Positions 37,364 through 51,600 of a stretch of DNA of 64,000 bases are shown here, one piece after another. The position numbers and the translations under genes were made by a program. The notes below the pieces were generated by a model that saw only the letters and a list, made by a program, of their open reading frames with translations, was not told where the DNA came from and searched no databases. The stretch covers positions 34,463,539-34,527,538 of the forward strand of contig NC_054085.1 in assembly GCF_017562075.2 (NCBI RefSeq), written 5' to 3'. How positions within the stretch are numbered: the stretch's first letter is position 1; each line of letters starts with the position of its first letter. The DNA is from Anopheles merus (Eukaryota > Arthropoda > Insecta > Diptera > Culicidae).

Positions 37364-40227
37364 CTGTGAATGAAATCGAAATCGAAGCGGGGAGAAAAAA
37401 CGGAAATTTGTTAGTACCATTCCGTGACTGTCGTACGTAAAAATGCACAATTAATCGGCGTACATCGATCGAAGCGCTTCCTCCCTCATTGGTATTCTAC
37501 CCGAAATGGCAAACAAAAACAGTTGCTCCGTTGCTGATCGTCCGGGACGTGGAGGAGTTCGTCGTGTATTGCAATACGTGAGAGATTTACATGTGTTCTT
37601 GAAAGGCTGCTTCCCCCAACCGGAGGCATTCCCCTTCAACAGACAGAGTTAATCGTGCAATAATTGATTCTAAACAAAGGCGTGATGAATGAATAAACGC
37701 AACAAATTGGAGGAAAAGTGACTCATCATTTGCATTAAACGATCCTTTGCGCCAAGAGCAAGTGCAACCAAGAGAGCAGCTCGCTCATTGGTCGCTCAGA
37801 GAGGCCACCCGGTGCTGTAGTAATTGCACTAAGCAACTGTCATAAAGTACGGCATTTTACAAGCATGGCGGCGGCCACTCCAGATCTAAACACGACCACC
37901 CTCTCCTTGCCACTCGTCGTCTATAAATATTTCACATTGCAGAGTGTGACTATTTATTCCATTATTTAATCCCACCCGCCTGTTTAGCGGTGCTCTTGAG
38001 GAATGTTAGTCACAATTGTCGTTTATGGATTGCCTTATTGAATCGTTGATTTAGCTTTAAACATGTTATCGCTTGCTCTATTTTTTCCCTTAATTGATCC
38101 TTTTGAAATATATTTGGACATGTTGGATTTCTTCTACTGAAGAGTTTCTATCGGAATCTGCCTCTCGCTCATGACACTCTCCTGCATGGAAGGGTTTGCT
38201 CGTCTCGCGCGTTAAATAATTCACTATCGCGTGTAATTGATTTACGACCATTTCGGAAGGTCTTACAGCAATAAGCGATGACACAGTGCAATGGGTCGAT
38301 GGGAAGGAGAGCCCCGTGTGCCCGTGAAGCACACAAATTGTGCTCCAACAAGAATAAGAAGAAGCAGAAGAAGGAGAGGCAAAAGGAAACACACCATAAC
38401 TGGTTCACTTTTGCCCAAACCGATTACAGTACGTGATGTAGTTGTACTGCGCAGAGCAGCTTCTGTTGCAATCACGTAAGAAATAAAATGCCCCGATATG
38501 TTATTATGGAGCGATTGGAGGTTAAGCACAGGTTGGTGTCTATCAGGCAGGCCGGCAGGCAGGCAGGCAGGTGGCACCCAGCTACTTGGTTGGCTCCCTT
38601 TTACCACTACCAACACTGTCACGCTTTGGAGAGCCTTGGACAACGGGGTGCAGGCAGGGATTCCTTTCGCGACTTTGAAAGCTCGGCCTTATGCGCGCGC
38701 GGGTCATTGCACGCCGCCGCACAGTGATGATGCAGGGGGAGGAGACAAGGCGCAGAATGCATCCGAGTGCGCGCGTTTCTGATCTATTTCTATGATCAAA
38801 CCTGCCCACTGCCACCTCCACAGCGAGGCCCTAAAGACACGTTGCCTTTCAAACTTCCGGCGCTGCTGCTCGTTTGGCCGGTGTACAAACAACGGGCTAT
38901 AGTGAGATTACAGCCATTGATAGTACAGTATGCGCACTAAAGCCCCCGAACGCCGAAGTAAATGTGGTCCACAGGAAACGCTGATTAGAAGCGGGGGGCA
39001 GCCCTTCGAAGCCGAAGTGGGCGATGCACAAAGAAGTCTTCACGCAATCAGGCCTCCCTCCTCCACACCTAATCAAGGGGCGAATAAAATGCGCCTAGGT
39101 GTTTGAAGCAAATCAAACTGGCGGCTGGTGATCGGAAAGGGAGCAGGCATAGCGTCGTCGTCGTCGTTGCAGGTGGTGCGGTACACTGTACGCGCTATGT
39201 CATGGTCGCCATTCGAGTGAGGGGAATATCTAATATAGAGAGAGAGAACGAGGTGAGGGAGCGTAACAACATAGCTGAAGATTAATTGCCAGGCTCCTTA
39301 TATTGAGCAACGCAACCAGAAGCCGCAACTTTGCGAAACTTTTGGGGGCTTTGGAAGAAAATCGATTTCTTGCCACCACACCAAACGGGACAAGGTTGTG
39401 AGCATTTGCAAACGGGTTTTTGTTTCTACTTCTGCTGCTGTGTATGTGTTAGAAATAACCGCTTATAAATGCAACGATCGTATGCGCTTGATGTGTACCT
39501 TGTCTGAGGGGTGGATGTTTTATGTTCGATTAATATTAATTCTTTATGGAAAGCAATTATTGCAAAAATGTTCATAGTTTATGTCTTTCAATGGACCGAC
39601 AGATCTCGTTTAGCACTTGTGGCTGTATTTTATCTCTAAATGTGCTACTATTCCCATTCTCCCAAAGTGTTACAACGATACTGCACTTGAACTTTTCCGA
39701 TAAGCGAAACGCACACACAATGACTTATGGTGCGTAGTAGTAGAAGCACCATAGTACACACCCATACCCACCACTCGTCTTCAAATTCAATCTGTTTATT
39801 TTCCAATCTATCAGACCGTGGCAAATTATGAGATAATGTTTTTTAAGCGTGCCGTTACTACTGCGCACAACGAAATAGAATAAATTACGCGTGCATGTGC
39901 TTACGCGCAGGAAAATTGAAAACGCGCCTCCAGGATGGAGAGACGCGAGCGGAACAGGTAATTAACATTTTTTGGAATTAATTTGTACATCTTACTTATA
40001 ATAAATGAGTAGCCGCCAGGAAGGCGAGGTTTGTGCGGGGGTTAGTAAAGAATAGAATTGGGGCCATGTAAGAGATGCTGGTGCTTCTGCTGAAGTTGGT
40101 TCCATCTACAAGACCATTTGTACTGTCATTATTGAGCTAGATCAGCAATACAACACTAGACTGGAAAGTGATAGTAAGAGCACATGTTTGTCGGTAACGA
40201 GCGGGCAACTATCGGAGTGGCCCCTAA

Positions 40228-40413
40228 CCAATTGCCGTTCCGGGTAAGGTGAAAGGTTACTGGGAGATACATCGGAGGTACGGGAAGTTGTCATGGAAAG
40301 TGTTGCTGTTGGGCCGGGCGATCAAGATATGCAATGAGCGGGCTGCCCTCGTTACCGAACAAATGGAGCAACACTTGGCAATTAGCAAAGGAAAGCTGCC
40401 GGAGCTGCACTGA
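40228..40413 (+). pseudogene. Decayed gamma-glutamyl transpeptidase fragment
   Basis: A 61-codon open run ending at TGA 40411-40413 reads PIAVPGKVKGYWEIHRRYGK, then LSWKVLL, a TEQ segment and a final LPELH. This fits the gamma-glutamyl transpeptidase segment VAVPGE(I/V)(R/K)GY..H.R.G.LPW...P.I.L...G..V (enzymes that cleave glutathione at the cell surface). A TAA at 40225-40227 interrupts the frame immediately upstream, where SGP precedes. No start codon, flanking exons or catalytic Thr region are recognisable nearby, and the Glu of PGE and Pro of LPW are changed. Best read as an old gene fragment. An unrecognised exon of a live gene is less likely because of the two stops and lack of splice sites. 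Confidence 0.62.
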
Positions 40414-43400
40414 ACTGGAGGAGTGCCTGAGTCCGATCAAGTGCTGAGATTGAAGGATCAGTACAACTGAAGTAGAAGGTCGCTTTTACCCAAAACCATG
40501 CAGGATGTAATGGAATTGGAGTTAAGAATTGTTTCAGTCACTGCAAAACTCATAATTTGATCATTTTGAGCAGAGTCTTTGTAGTACCAAGTCCAGGCTT
40601 TGGAAGGGTTGTTTTAATAGGAGTTGGTGGCCTGTAAACCCAATGGTGTACACCAAATGCAACATGATATAGAATTTCTTAATCAAGATATTCAAGATAT
40701 TGATAAAAACTTTATGAGAAATACGGATGCCTTGAGAATGTCATGACATTGACACCGGGCAGCCTTTTCTCTCTCGTCTGAAACCAGCTGATCTTGCAAA
40801 GAAATTGATTTGAACAAGTTAACTCAACATTCCCACACCAGCCAAAGGGAATACAAAAGAGCGTGTTCTGGCACATCCAAATTCCCCAATTAATAATTCC
40901 ACCCGTCGTTTGAAGTACTCGTTATCTGCGTGCGTGCGTACTAATATCATGCGTGTGCGTGCGCCATCATGTTGACCTGCAAAAATGTGCCATAGCTCAA
41001 GGTCTTGTTGCACTGTTGCTGCTGCTGCTGGTTTAGGAATATGCATGAAGCTTTATTTGTTTGTTCCGAAACTAAACCATCCCCCACGGTAGCATCAGCA
41101 GGAGAGAAGCCACCCCATTCGGGCGTGATCGATGGCGGTGTGGTGGTGGATACTACCACTACCCTCCTCACTCAGTGCTGCATTCTATTATTTATTCGCA
41201 ACAAACAAACAAAAAAAAAACTAATTGCTCACATGCGCACGTTCGTCGGCAGTAGGGTGAAGGGTGGCCCAACCCGATCATGATGGATGTACACGCCAGG
41301 CCGCGCCAGCGCACGACGCCCCCTTACACAAAAAGCAGCGGTGATGTGGGTATTGCATCGCCCACCCACAGGGAGGCCAAAGAGAAGATGGTTCATGGAT
41401 TCAGGTGGGAATTGTAAAATAGAAGCAAATGCAAAACAAAAAGTGCACCTTCCATCCTGCCCCTGCACCCGTGGGGCGGATGCACTTTCTCGGCATGGCG
41501 TGCCGACTGCAACGTTTGAAGCAGCGAACTGGAAACAATGTGATATGCCGGTTATTTGGGAGGTAAGCAGGCAGGCAGCATAGGTCATGAACGAATCATC
41601 TCTCTCGCGCTCCCCATGTTTGCAGCAAGTGGGGCGCTATTGTTTTGCCGTTTTTTTTTACCCGCGCTGCGACCTTACATAAAATTGGTGAGCAGGCAAT
41701 TCTTCTCTGCTGGTCGACTTCTTGATGTATGTACGGGACACCCAAGAGGCTTGATGGAAGTGAGCAGAGGGAAGATTAATGAGTTTTGTTGATGCTGGGT
41801 GGATAATAGATTCGTGAGAAACGTTGAGGGGAAAAAGGCCACAAATTCATACGTTACCGGGGGGTAGCTTTTTAAGGTGAGCTTGTGGCGATTGTGAGTG
41901 AACTTACTTGCTCACCATGAAGCTTCTACAAACACCAAGAACATCTCACAAGCGGGATGATTATATCTTACGGTAGCGCTACTAAGCAGAAGATCTGACA
42001 CTAATTTGAACACTACATTTGTTTTTTACTGCTCAGAGTGTACTAATTGCAACTGCACCCTCAAAGTGCATCTTCTCGATAGACGACGAACCTTGCCTTT
42101 TTTGCTGGAAGTTTCTCACAATCTGCAAGCAACCCAAACGGGCACCGAAATGAGCCAAAGCTAGACTCCGCTCTTTCCACACCAGGGAACTAAAAACGGT
42201 CACTCCAAATACCTCAATTTTGGTGGAGCGCGTTGCGTTGCACACTGAGCACACGTCAAGATTTTATCCAATTCGCATGCACGCGCGTGCTGTGTGCTGT
42301 GGCCACCCGGCATGGTTCGAGGAATAGATTAACATCGTCGCCATCGTTGGAACTTTCCCGCTTCACATCAAAATCCTTATCTCCAGTTCACCGTGCCTGG
42401 CGATGCGAATCGTGGTCTCTGGGTGTGGGGTGTGTGTGTAATCGTGCGGTTGATTTTACAACTATTCGTTCAGTTTGTTCGCGGCACTCGGGGATTAGGA
42501 AAAAGCAAACACAACATGCCGCCGTTCAAGGGGACTCTCCTCTCGTGTTCGACCTATGCCTATAGATACATTATTGCATTTACTAATTTAATCTCACTCC
42601 CACCTGAGCTCGGGGCGAGGCGGGAAGCTTAATAATTGCTACCATTGGTGGTGTTTGCCTTGTGCGAGATGTCTTTAATGTTCTCTCCCCGTTTGTTTGT
42701 TTTTGGCAAGTGAAGAAGTAGGAGGTTTGTTAAATATTTTGTCACTGAGATGGTTGGCACGTTTGTCGGTTAGATAATGCCACCCCACCTGGCGACCCCC
42801 CACTGGCGAGCCCGCACCGATTGCAGTGCGAATGTTTGTACAATATCTGATGGTGGCTCTTTCCCCTTCGCGCTGGTGGAGTTTGTTTTAATTTTGCAAT
42901 TTGCCGAGACTTTTACTTTTTCCACCATCGGGTGGCTAGGCTTGCTAGCTCATGAAAGGAGAGCCTTTATTCGGTTCAATAACTCGATAAGTGAAGCGTT
43001 ATCGGAGCGGTTTATTTTTGGCAAGATCTTTGCGACGTATTTATGCCCCACATGCAGACCCTGAGGAGAGGTCAGTAACAGTTGACTCACTTCGTAACCC
43101 GTCCCCCTGCGCACAAGATGAATTACCTCATCAATCAGTAAAGGGCAAAAATATTCCAATCAATTACCATTCCATAAACATACACACACACGGAGTGCTA
43201 ATCGCAAATATTGCCAACACGTACATGAGATCATCATCATCCGCTTGCCAGAGGCACAATAATACAACAAGACGGATGTATCTAGCACCCCCCAACTTAC
43301 AAACGCGAAGGCTTTGTGAAGGTCACGATCATCCTCTTCCTGCGTTCGCCACACGAAAGGAAATGGACGTTTATGTATAAATCAAATAAAAACACACACA

Positions 43401-44431
43401 AAAAACCTTCCAAATCAATCGACAGGAAGAAACGTTTAGAACAAAATAAAAGGTTCGTCGCTTGCGTCGCTGATCGGTTGTTGAAACAGATTGAATTTAA
43501 AAGGGGATGTGAAGCATTAATCTTGCTTGTAAAGAGTCGTCTTTTCCACATGCAACCGCGATTGTCACAACACGATAACAAAAAGGTAGCGAGATATATG
43601 GTGAGAACAATCGTGAAAAGAGTAAAGAATGGAAAAATAAATCTTAACACAGCGTAAAATGGAAAATTCTCACCCGTTTCTCATCCATTTCCGATACACG
43701 ATCGTAACGAATAATAATAATAAATGACCGGAAACGGTTTTCACCACTTGAGTGTGTGTATAACCGACCGTCAGGATGTAAATGCGCTTGGTATGTGTTC
43801 ATACCCTGTCCGATGTTTCGAAAGTCCGACAGTTGGTCAGGTTAGTCTTATCGAATCGAGCAAGCAGCAGCAGCAACACAAGCAACATTTTAATAAACAC
43901 GTCCAGGTAAACAACATCGCTCAATATGGCGAAGGCGGAGAAAACCGGCATCATACACAGACACACAGACACGAAGCGATAAAAATTTAACGCCACTTTT
44001 GCACTTTTTTGCGCGTGTCAACTTCACCGCCGGGCTGTCGATTAACCGAACCACCGGATGGTGGTGGTGGGGAGGAGCAAGAAATCGGAAATATGTTCTT
44101 TTTTTTACTGCTCCTCTACTACACGTCATGCCGGGGTGTTGCTAGTTTGCCGATAAGCGTTTAAGACGATCGTGTACACTGAGCGGCAGTGCAACACGGG
44201 GCAGATGAAAACAGCGGGTAGATTTGTTATTTGTTTGTCATTATATCAGTGAGTGGTTTACTCTCTCTCTCTTTTTCTCTCTTTGTGTCGTGTCGGTTTC
44301 CGTATGCGGATGTTGTCGAAGGAAGTACTAGTTAAGACGTAATGGTTTGCATTGCACCGAATCACATCTCACGATCGTCATGCGATGCGTGTTATATGGC
44401 GTTATTGCTTATCAACGTGGAGACCACCGCG

Positions 44432-44495
44432 TAGTGTAGTGTGACAAGCGATCAGACTTTTCGCCACTACACACACAGGTCACGGGTTCAAGTCT
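44432..44495 (+). repeat. Degenerate tRNA-like segment (possible SINE head)
   Basis: TAGTGTAGTGTG resembles a Pol III A box, and GGTTCAAGTCT about 41 bases later resembles a B box. The T stem does not pair well and no acceptor stem is apparent, so it is not a functional tRNA gene. Possibly a decayed tRNA-derived SINE. Confidence 0.35.
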
Positions 44496-45625
44496 ACTTT
44501 CTTCGCGGGAACACACTGGAGCGCGCGCGCGTGCATTCTCTCCGTGTAATATGTGATTGTGTTCTGCTTAATTCATCGCAATTAATCACGCATACGATCT
44601 TCAAAAACAGGAAAAATCATTCGACTAAAACAATGACACAAGCACATCTTTCTTCGCACCTTATATGACTCACTCAGCTATTTCGTGCAGAGGGGCATCT
44701 CTCTATCTCTATGTATGCTAAGCACAAGTCTCTCTCTATATTTAAATCCACCAATGCCGCTCCAATTTCCTTTACACACCATCACCCAACTGTGTTTTAT
44801 TGCACTTGCGCCAGAGCACACACAGCAGCCGGAACCGGTGTGCTCTTGCGATGTCGCATTTGCTGCCGCCACCGCTGCCGCTCTGGTGCAATAAGTGTGT
44901 GATATAATTAGCAAGCCCATGTGGGAAGCAAATAAGTGTACTACCGTTGTGACTAATGATTTGCCTGGATTAAGAGGTGAAAGTGGCTTCACGAAGACAT
45001 ACCGCTCGATCGCACGCGCAGGGCACCGAAGCCGAAGCCCGGCAAGACTTGCACCAGTTTTAGCGCAAATGATTGGAAGAATGCTGCTGGTTGAGTGTCG
45101 AAATTAGCTTGCCTCGTTGTCTCGATCGATCACACACACATCTCGCCTGGTGGCCAGACGAACCAACGTGCTAGGGGAGAGCTACTGCAGCTGAACAAAC
45201 TGAACTATTTACGAGCACACAAAAGGTTGAGCGCTGTATTTCAATCAACTACTGCTTGCTACTGTTCCCAAATGCGAGAGAGCTTTAAAGATGCCATGGA
45301 ATGAATAAAAATAGTCTTTTACATTCAAGATATTTAATTTTAGACCCTCTCTTTTCCATATTTGATTCTATTACATAAGATCTCATTACTTCATTGCACA
45401 CGGCAACAACAAAAGCCTTTGCCTTCGTCTTTTAAGATGCACTCCAAAAATTGCATCTCTCCACCTTTAGCCACAACATTCCATCGTTCGGCCAACAGGT
45501 TTTGTCTCTCCCCTGTATCTTTCTCTCCTTCTCTCTCAGGTTCCTTCACTTCCCATTCCAATCGGTTGGACCCCGTTGTCAGGCAAAAATTATCGTCATA
45601 GCACGAATTCCTGCGGTGCATTGTT

Positions 45626-45656
<31 letters not shown>

Positions 45657-48600
45657 CAAGATATGATCACCGTCAAGAGAGTGACGTGATCTTCGTCGCC
45701 AGAGCACGTAATCGAATCCCTTCCTCCCCAGCGCGTCTTGGAAGATGCGCCACAAAACGGAACTCCCGAGATTGTGCGGAGCCGCGACCGTTCCAAGGTT
45801 ACGCTGTGCGGGCTAACGATCATCAGCAGCAGCAGCGTGATGGGTTTTTGCCCATCATCCACTCTTCCTTCTCCTCCGGGATGCCGATACGAGATCTTGA
45901 CGGCGATTAAAACGCGCGCCACATTTTGACGATGACCTAACGCTAAGAAGCTCGCTGTGTCATCCCTGAAGGTTAGGCCAATATTAGGACCCTCGCCGTT
46001 CAATCGCACATCCGTCCATCAGACACAACGATGACGAAGCATCGGAAAGGGGGGGGGGGGAATGATGGAAATGTTGGCTGAAAGTGGCTAATCAGTGACA
46101 TGCGACAGGAAAATGCGCAAGAAAAGTACACAGTCGTCCAGTGTTGTGCCCAATTGCCGGAGATTTTCTTTGTCTTCTCCCTTCAACCAGGCGGCTAATT
46201 AGTCGTCCAGAGTGGAAGGGTTGCTTCTGGTTTCTGTAGATGACGTGCCGTGTAATCACACCGGTCGGACCAGAGGAGCGTGGGTTTGTGATTTTTCTGC
46301 ACCAACACTCGCAGCATGTGTACCGGCCGTACTACACCAAAGCGAACGGTTTTGTTCAGCAGCAAACAAATTGAAAGCAATTGGGAGCAACAGAAGAACC
46401 GGGATCGAAGTGACGCCGTGAGCGCCATCAACCATGGCCGGCGTGCGGACACCGTCGCTTCAAGCGTGACGCGCGTTCCAGTATTCCTGCCTGGGTCACA
46501 CAAAGGCGACGGACGGTGCTCTGTAGCGGTCAGCAGAAGCAGAGAGCAACAATCGAGGAGGATTGATGTAATTCTTTCCGATTTTCTCTGCAACGAAAAG
46601 CAAAACGGAGTACGCAACAAGTCTTTTCCTCACATCCGTTCTTCTTGGGAGTTGCAAGCGCCTTGTTGGGTTGGATGTGTGTGAGTAGGATGCCCACATG
46701 AGCCTACCCACCGCGATCCTCTCAAACCCTCAAAAGCCTCCAACTCGGTGGTAGGCGTGACGCATCAAGAAAGAAAAAAAACGATGAGACTTCTCCCCGA
46801 TTGGAGTCGGAGCTAGAGAGACTTGAAGACTTCGCTTTCGTCGGTCACAAACCGGTTCCTTCGTACCGGAGAAGGGACGTAGTGTGTAGGTTTGGTGGAT
46901 GTTTATTGCCATCATATACCTCACACATACGTGTAGGTCGTTCGATGCCATAACCAAACACACACGCACACGCACACATAAGCAATGTTCCTTGAGGACA
47001 GAATGGAAAACAAGATGCAGCATTGCATGGTATTCTCGCTTCTCGTACCTATATGGTTCTCGATCGCCTCGAGGGTACGTACGGGGGTACGGCGAATCAG
47101 GTCCTGAACTTTGTGTACTGATCTTCATGCTCTGGACACGTTGAGGATGCGCCGGATACACGAACCGTGTCATTGGCTCTCAGGCCCTGGGCGCACGGTG
47201 TTGTTCGTGACTGCGCGATGCGCACAGAGATAGAAAAAACAGAACCGTAGTTCCTCTACGGAGGATTATTGCCGGCCAAAACACTCTGCTGCAATTTGTA
47301 CCCCGTCGGGAGAGTTGCGATCGCAGCTTAGAAAATCTCGTCCGAGGTCAATAGCTCTTGGCTAGGAGGAACATCCTAAGGGCGAACATAAGATGGAAAG
47401 ACTTCAACGAGCGTTAAGAGGAAAGCTTCGTTCTGAAGGTTCTATTCCCTTGTCGGTTCTAACGATGCGGTGTGTCATAAACAGTTTAAAATGCCTCTTT
47501 TTATTACACATTCAGTATAATCTATTGAACCCGTAGCAGATGAGAGGTTCGGGTATTAATATTGAAGGAAATTGGAGAATTCTGAATAACCCATTTGAAT
47601 GTCTGATTCTGTTTTATTGTTTGGGACAGCTCTGGGAGGAAAACAAGTTATCGAGCTTCGGAAATATCTTTGCAGTAAATTAGGATGTCCCACACGTTGC
47701 ACTGGAGAGATCATGGATTAAAGAGGCCTTTTGTTGAGTTCTTCTTCTAACCTTAATTCTCCACGATCACAACCAGGTTAGAATGCTACAAGATCCCTTG
47801 GAAATCTTAATCCTCCTTTATTCATGATTTTCCACCATACCTACTTCACGTTAATTGTTTCCCATTTTTACTTTCACTTTTAAAACTCCCCGGCTAATCC
47901 ATTACCGTGGGTTCACCTTTCGGCTTTGTTTACCCTTTTGCCGGTCGAAAAGCTGAGAGTTTCGCCCTCCGTTTTTAACCACCTGACTCTGACTGATCTC
48001 ATGATCAGCTGATCTCCGAACCGCGAACGCACACCTGCTAATGAATTTGATCATTTAGCCTCATTACGTCGGACCGAATGAACGGAACGGTGAATTTTAT
48101 CGCCTGCATCACAAATTCGAAACCAAACCGAATTCAAAACGACCTTCCAAAGCGGTTGGTGCCGAAAATGCACTCCTTCCTCCCTCCCCGTCTCCAAGTC
48201 CATAATGTATCATAATCGCACATTAGGCAGAGCAGAGGCTGAGCTAATAGGATTATCCAAGCAAGCAATATCTGTGTGTGTGCCTAGCAACCAAGAACCT
48301 CGAGGGTAGTACAATTCGGAGCACCATTTAATCAAGGCTGCACTGAAGCATGAGACACTTTGCCCATAATGTGCGTGGCTGTTTGCTTCCGTGCCGGAAT
48401 CTCGCGGCCTGATTCGCCGTGGTGAGTAAAGTTATTCAAACCGAAGGAATTAACTTGTCCGCGGCTGTTTAGTTTGCGAACGTGTGCCTTTTTATTTCTT
48501 CTTCTCTAAACCCACAAGACCAAGCGTGCATTTTGTGTGAACTTGAAACAAAATAAAATGGACCAGCGGGGCTGGTTACGGAGAGTATTGGTTCCGTAAT

Positions 48601-51600
48601 ATTTAGTCGCAGCAAGGTGGTGGTGATGCTTTTCGAAGGGCAGGAGGGCGCATTTGCCTTTGGTCACGTCTCTGTTTCGTTTCCGCCACACGCTGATGGT
48701 GATGGCCGTGGTCCCGGTTCGCATTTTCAATTCATCTAGCGTCGATCTTGGACAACAGAGTAGCAGATGAGACTGAGGAAGGCAAAAAAACACAAACGCT
48801 CTAAACAAATAAAGGCCCCGATCAGCGCGGCATGACTTTTTAATTTGATCGTTTTTATTCAGCGAACGAAATCGAACCGTTAAATATCCGGACTCTGGGG
48901 AGGGGGGACAAAAAAGACCCCAGTTCGGAAGTAGTCGATACCGCAGATTGGGTGACCTTAATTTTGCCTACCGTCCCGGTCAGAACATGACGCGGATGAC
49001 AGTTTGATGGACGGCACCCTCTGGGAAGGGGACCCTCGTCGTTTGGTGGTGGGCGATTTGCGTGCCGGAATTTGCTATCAAATGGACATTAGGCGTGGGA
49101 TTACGGGGGTGCAAGAAGGGATATATTTTGGCAGCTAAATTGGTTGACATTGAATGATTGAGCGGGTGCGATCACCTCTCCGGGAAACCTACCAGAATGG
49201 TTATAATACATTGTTTACACGGCAGTAGCATGCCGTTGGATGTCAATCGATCTGCCCCGACAACAATCAACACATGACTCACCAGGGTGGCGGAAACCGC
49301 GGGACCGAATCGCTAGAATGCCCTTTAACACAAGTAGCGAGAAGAATACTAATGAACGTGCCGCTGCTGTAAATATGTTGTGCTAGAGAATCGTTTAAAC
49401 CCTACCCATGTGCCCTGCTTCCTGATGTCGTCTCACTTTGTAATTTGCTTTAATAATTCAAGTTCGATTTTATTACACTTTTTTCTTGGAATTTCCTGCC
49501 TTTTTCATCCCCCCAAAAATAGAACCACCAGACGATCGATGACCGATTGCGGACCAACAAAAACCCAGGCCCGGATGACGTAATTTGATCATCAACTTGT
49601 TCTCTCATGCATTGGCGCAGTGTGGAAGACGCCGAGGGACCAAAATAACGCAAAAAACCAGCGTCACTCGCCAACGTGAAAGAAAACATACACATTCTCC
49701 CCATCATATGTCCGGTTCAAAGCGCCTTTCGAGCGCTGAAGTTATTGCGACGTATTTCTCCGGCCGACTACGATCGATCTTCGTATGGAGATGTTTATTG
49801 GGGGTCTCTGTTTTATCAGCGTCACCGATGGCTGCAACCGTAGTATGTCATGGGACGACGAAAACAGTTTATAGTTAGCTACTGGAAAGCCGTCATGGGA
49901 AACGGGTCAATCAACGGGGACGAAAACATTGAACGTTTATGCAGACGAAACTGCCAAAAACAACGATCCAAAATAATATGTGTCTGTACACCAGATGTCC
50001 GGGAGGGACAACTCATTGGATGGGAAAGTCCAACCAGTCCCCCGAGAGGGCTAAATAGTTTCGGTGTTTTCTTTGCATGTTTTTTAGCTGAACTTTGACT
50101 GATAACTTCGATCGATACACGATCAATTTCGTATGACCGCGACACATTATAATATCGCCTGGCCCATGTCATTCAGGTGCTGTCGAAGTTGTGTTTGCAC
50201 TTTCATCCGCTCTGGACTTGACGGGGATCTTCGAAGAAGACCGAAAAGAAGCGGTGCTTGTAAGAAACTTGACCACACTTTCGAACAAACGTTGGTCCCA
50301 CTCCCTCGTGAAGGGGGCCATTATTTGGACCTGTAGCTTTCCTCTTACCTCACGCGCTTTCAAATAAGTTGCAATCCAAAAAAACACAGACCCAGCATTC
50401 GGAGACATCAAACCATGGCAAGCGCGCGCGCTCGCGGAAAACCTGCCCCGAAAGCAACCTGTGCAACCACCAGGGGGAAATCATTACATGATCAAGCATT
50501 TCCCTGTACCACTCACTGCCCAGTGCCTCCCAGCAGCAGCAGCAGCATGCCAATTTCTATTGCTCAGCAAACCTGAAGCTTTGCGTAAAAAAGCCCCGAA
50601 ACGTTGCGCATTTTACGTCTGTCGCTCTTCTCGGGGCGAATTTCAACAGACAGGGCGAGTAGTGGTGTAGTTGGAGACCGCAGCACAACCTGTCACAACG
50701 CAGTACTACTACCACGAGAACGGGTTAGCTCACACAGCAGCAGCAGCAGCAGCTTCATAGCAGGCCGACCGGGCAGGTTGCTGTTGCTTACGAGATTTGA
50801 AGGAAACGAACAGTTTCACGCGCGACGACCGTGCTTCCAGAAAGATCTTGCGCCCCCAAAACACGTGACGCGTGTGATCATGACTAGAATTAAAGGCATT
50901 GGATGATGATACCAGCATCCTCCCGACACTCCACTGTGTGTGACCAAGTATGTTTCTTTTTTTCTATCTTTAATTTATATCTTCAGTTTCTAGTTCCTTC
51001 TGTCTGTTGTTGTTGCAGCTGCTGCCTACGGCCCCCGTTGGTGACACATTATCGTGTTTCGATTGCGAAGTTTCGCGTATCGCTGATAAATATGGATGAA
51101 AACACATTCGCTCCGCCTATCTACACGGCGGTGCTGCCTCAACAACAACCTTCCCGCCCTCCGGGGGCAGGCGTCAAGGGGAAGGTGTTCCCAGGCCCTC
51201 ACACCCAACCTGTGTTCTTATCGAGCAAAATTTGCACTTTGTTTGGTCCCTTGGGGCGCTCAGTCGAGATCGAAATCATTTTCGGGGACACAACCAGCAG
51301 CAACAATAATACAAGCACACCCGGTTGTTGTGTGGTGGCTGCCCGTGAAGGTGGACGACACGTGACGGCGCATTTTGGACAAGCGGGACAGACAGGAAAA
51401 TCCAGTTCCAAAACAGCAGGTGTGATGACCTTGCTTGATGGTGCGAAGGAGCGGTCAGGTTAACAAAAATGTCAGGCTTTCTAGCCCAGTTTGCTGGACG
51501 TATGCTGGCGCGGGTGGGGACTTGCTTTAAGCTTCTAAAAGCTGATGCGATAAAGCACAAACACAGCTCATGATGATAAAAAATTCTGCACCTTTTGTAA

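Noticed and set aside
44780..44800. ATTGCACTTG resembling the miR-92 seed region
   Set aside because: Only ten bases match, and I could not see a complementary arm forming a precursor hairpin.
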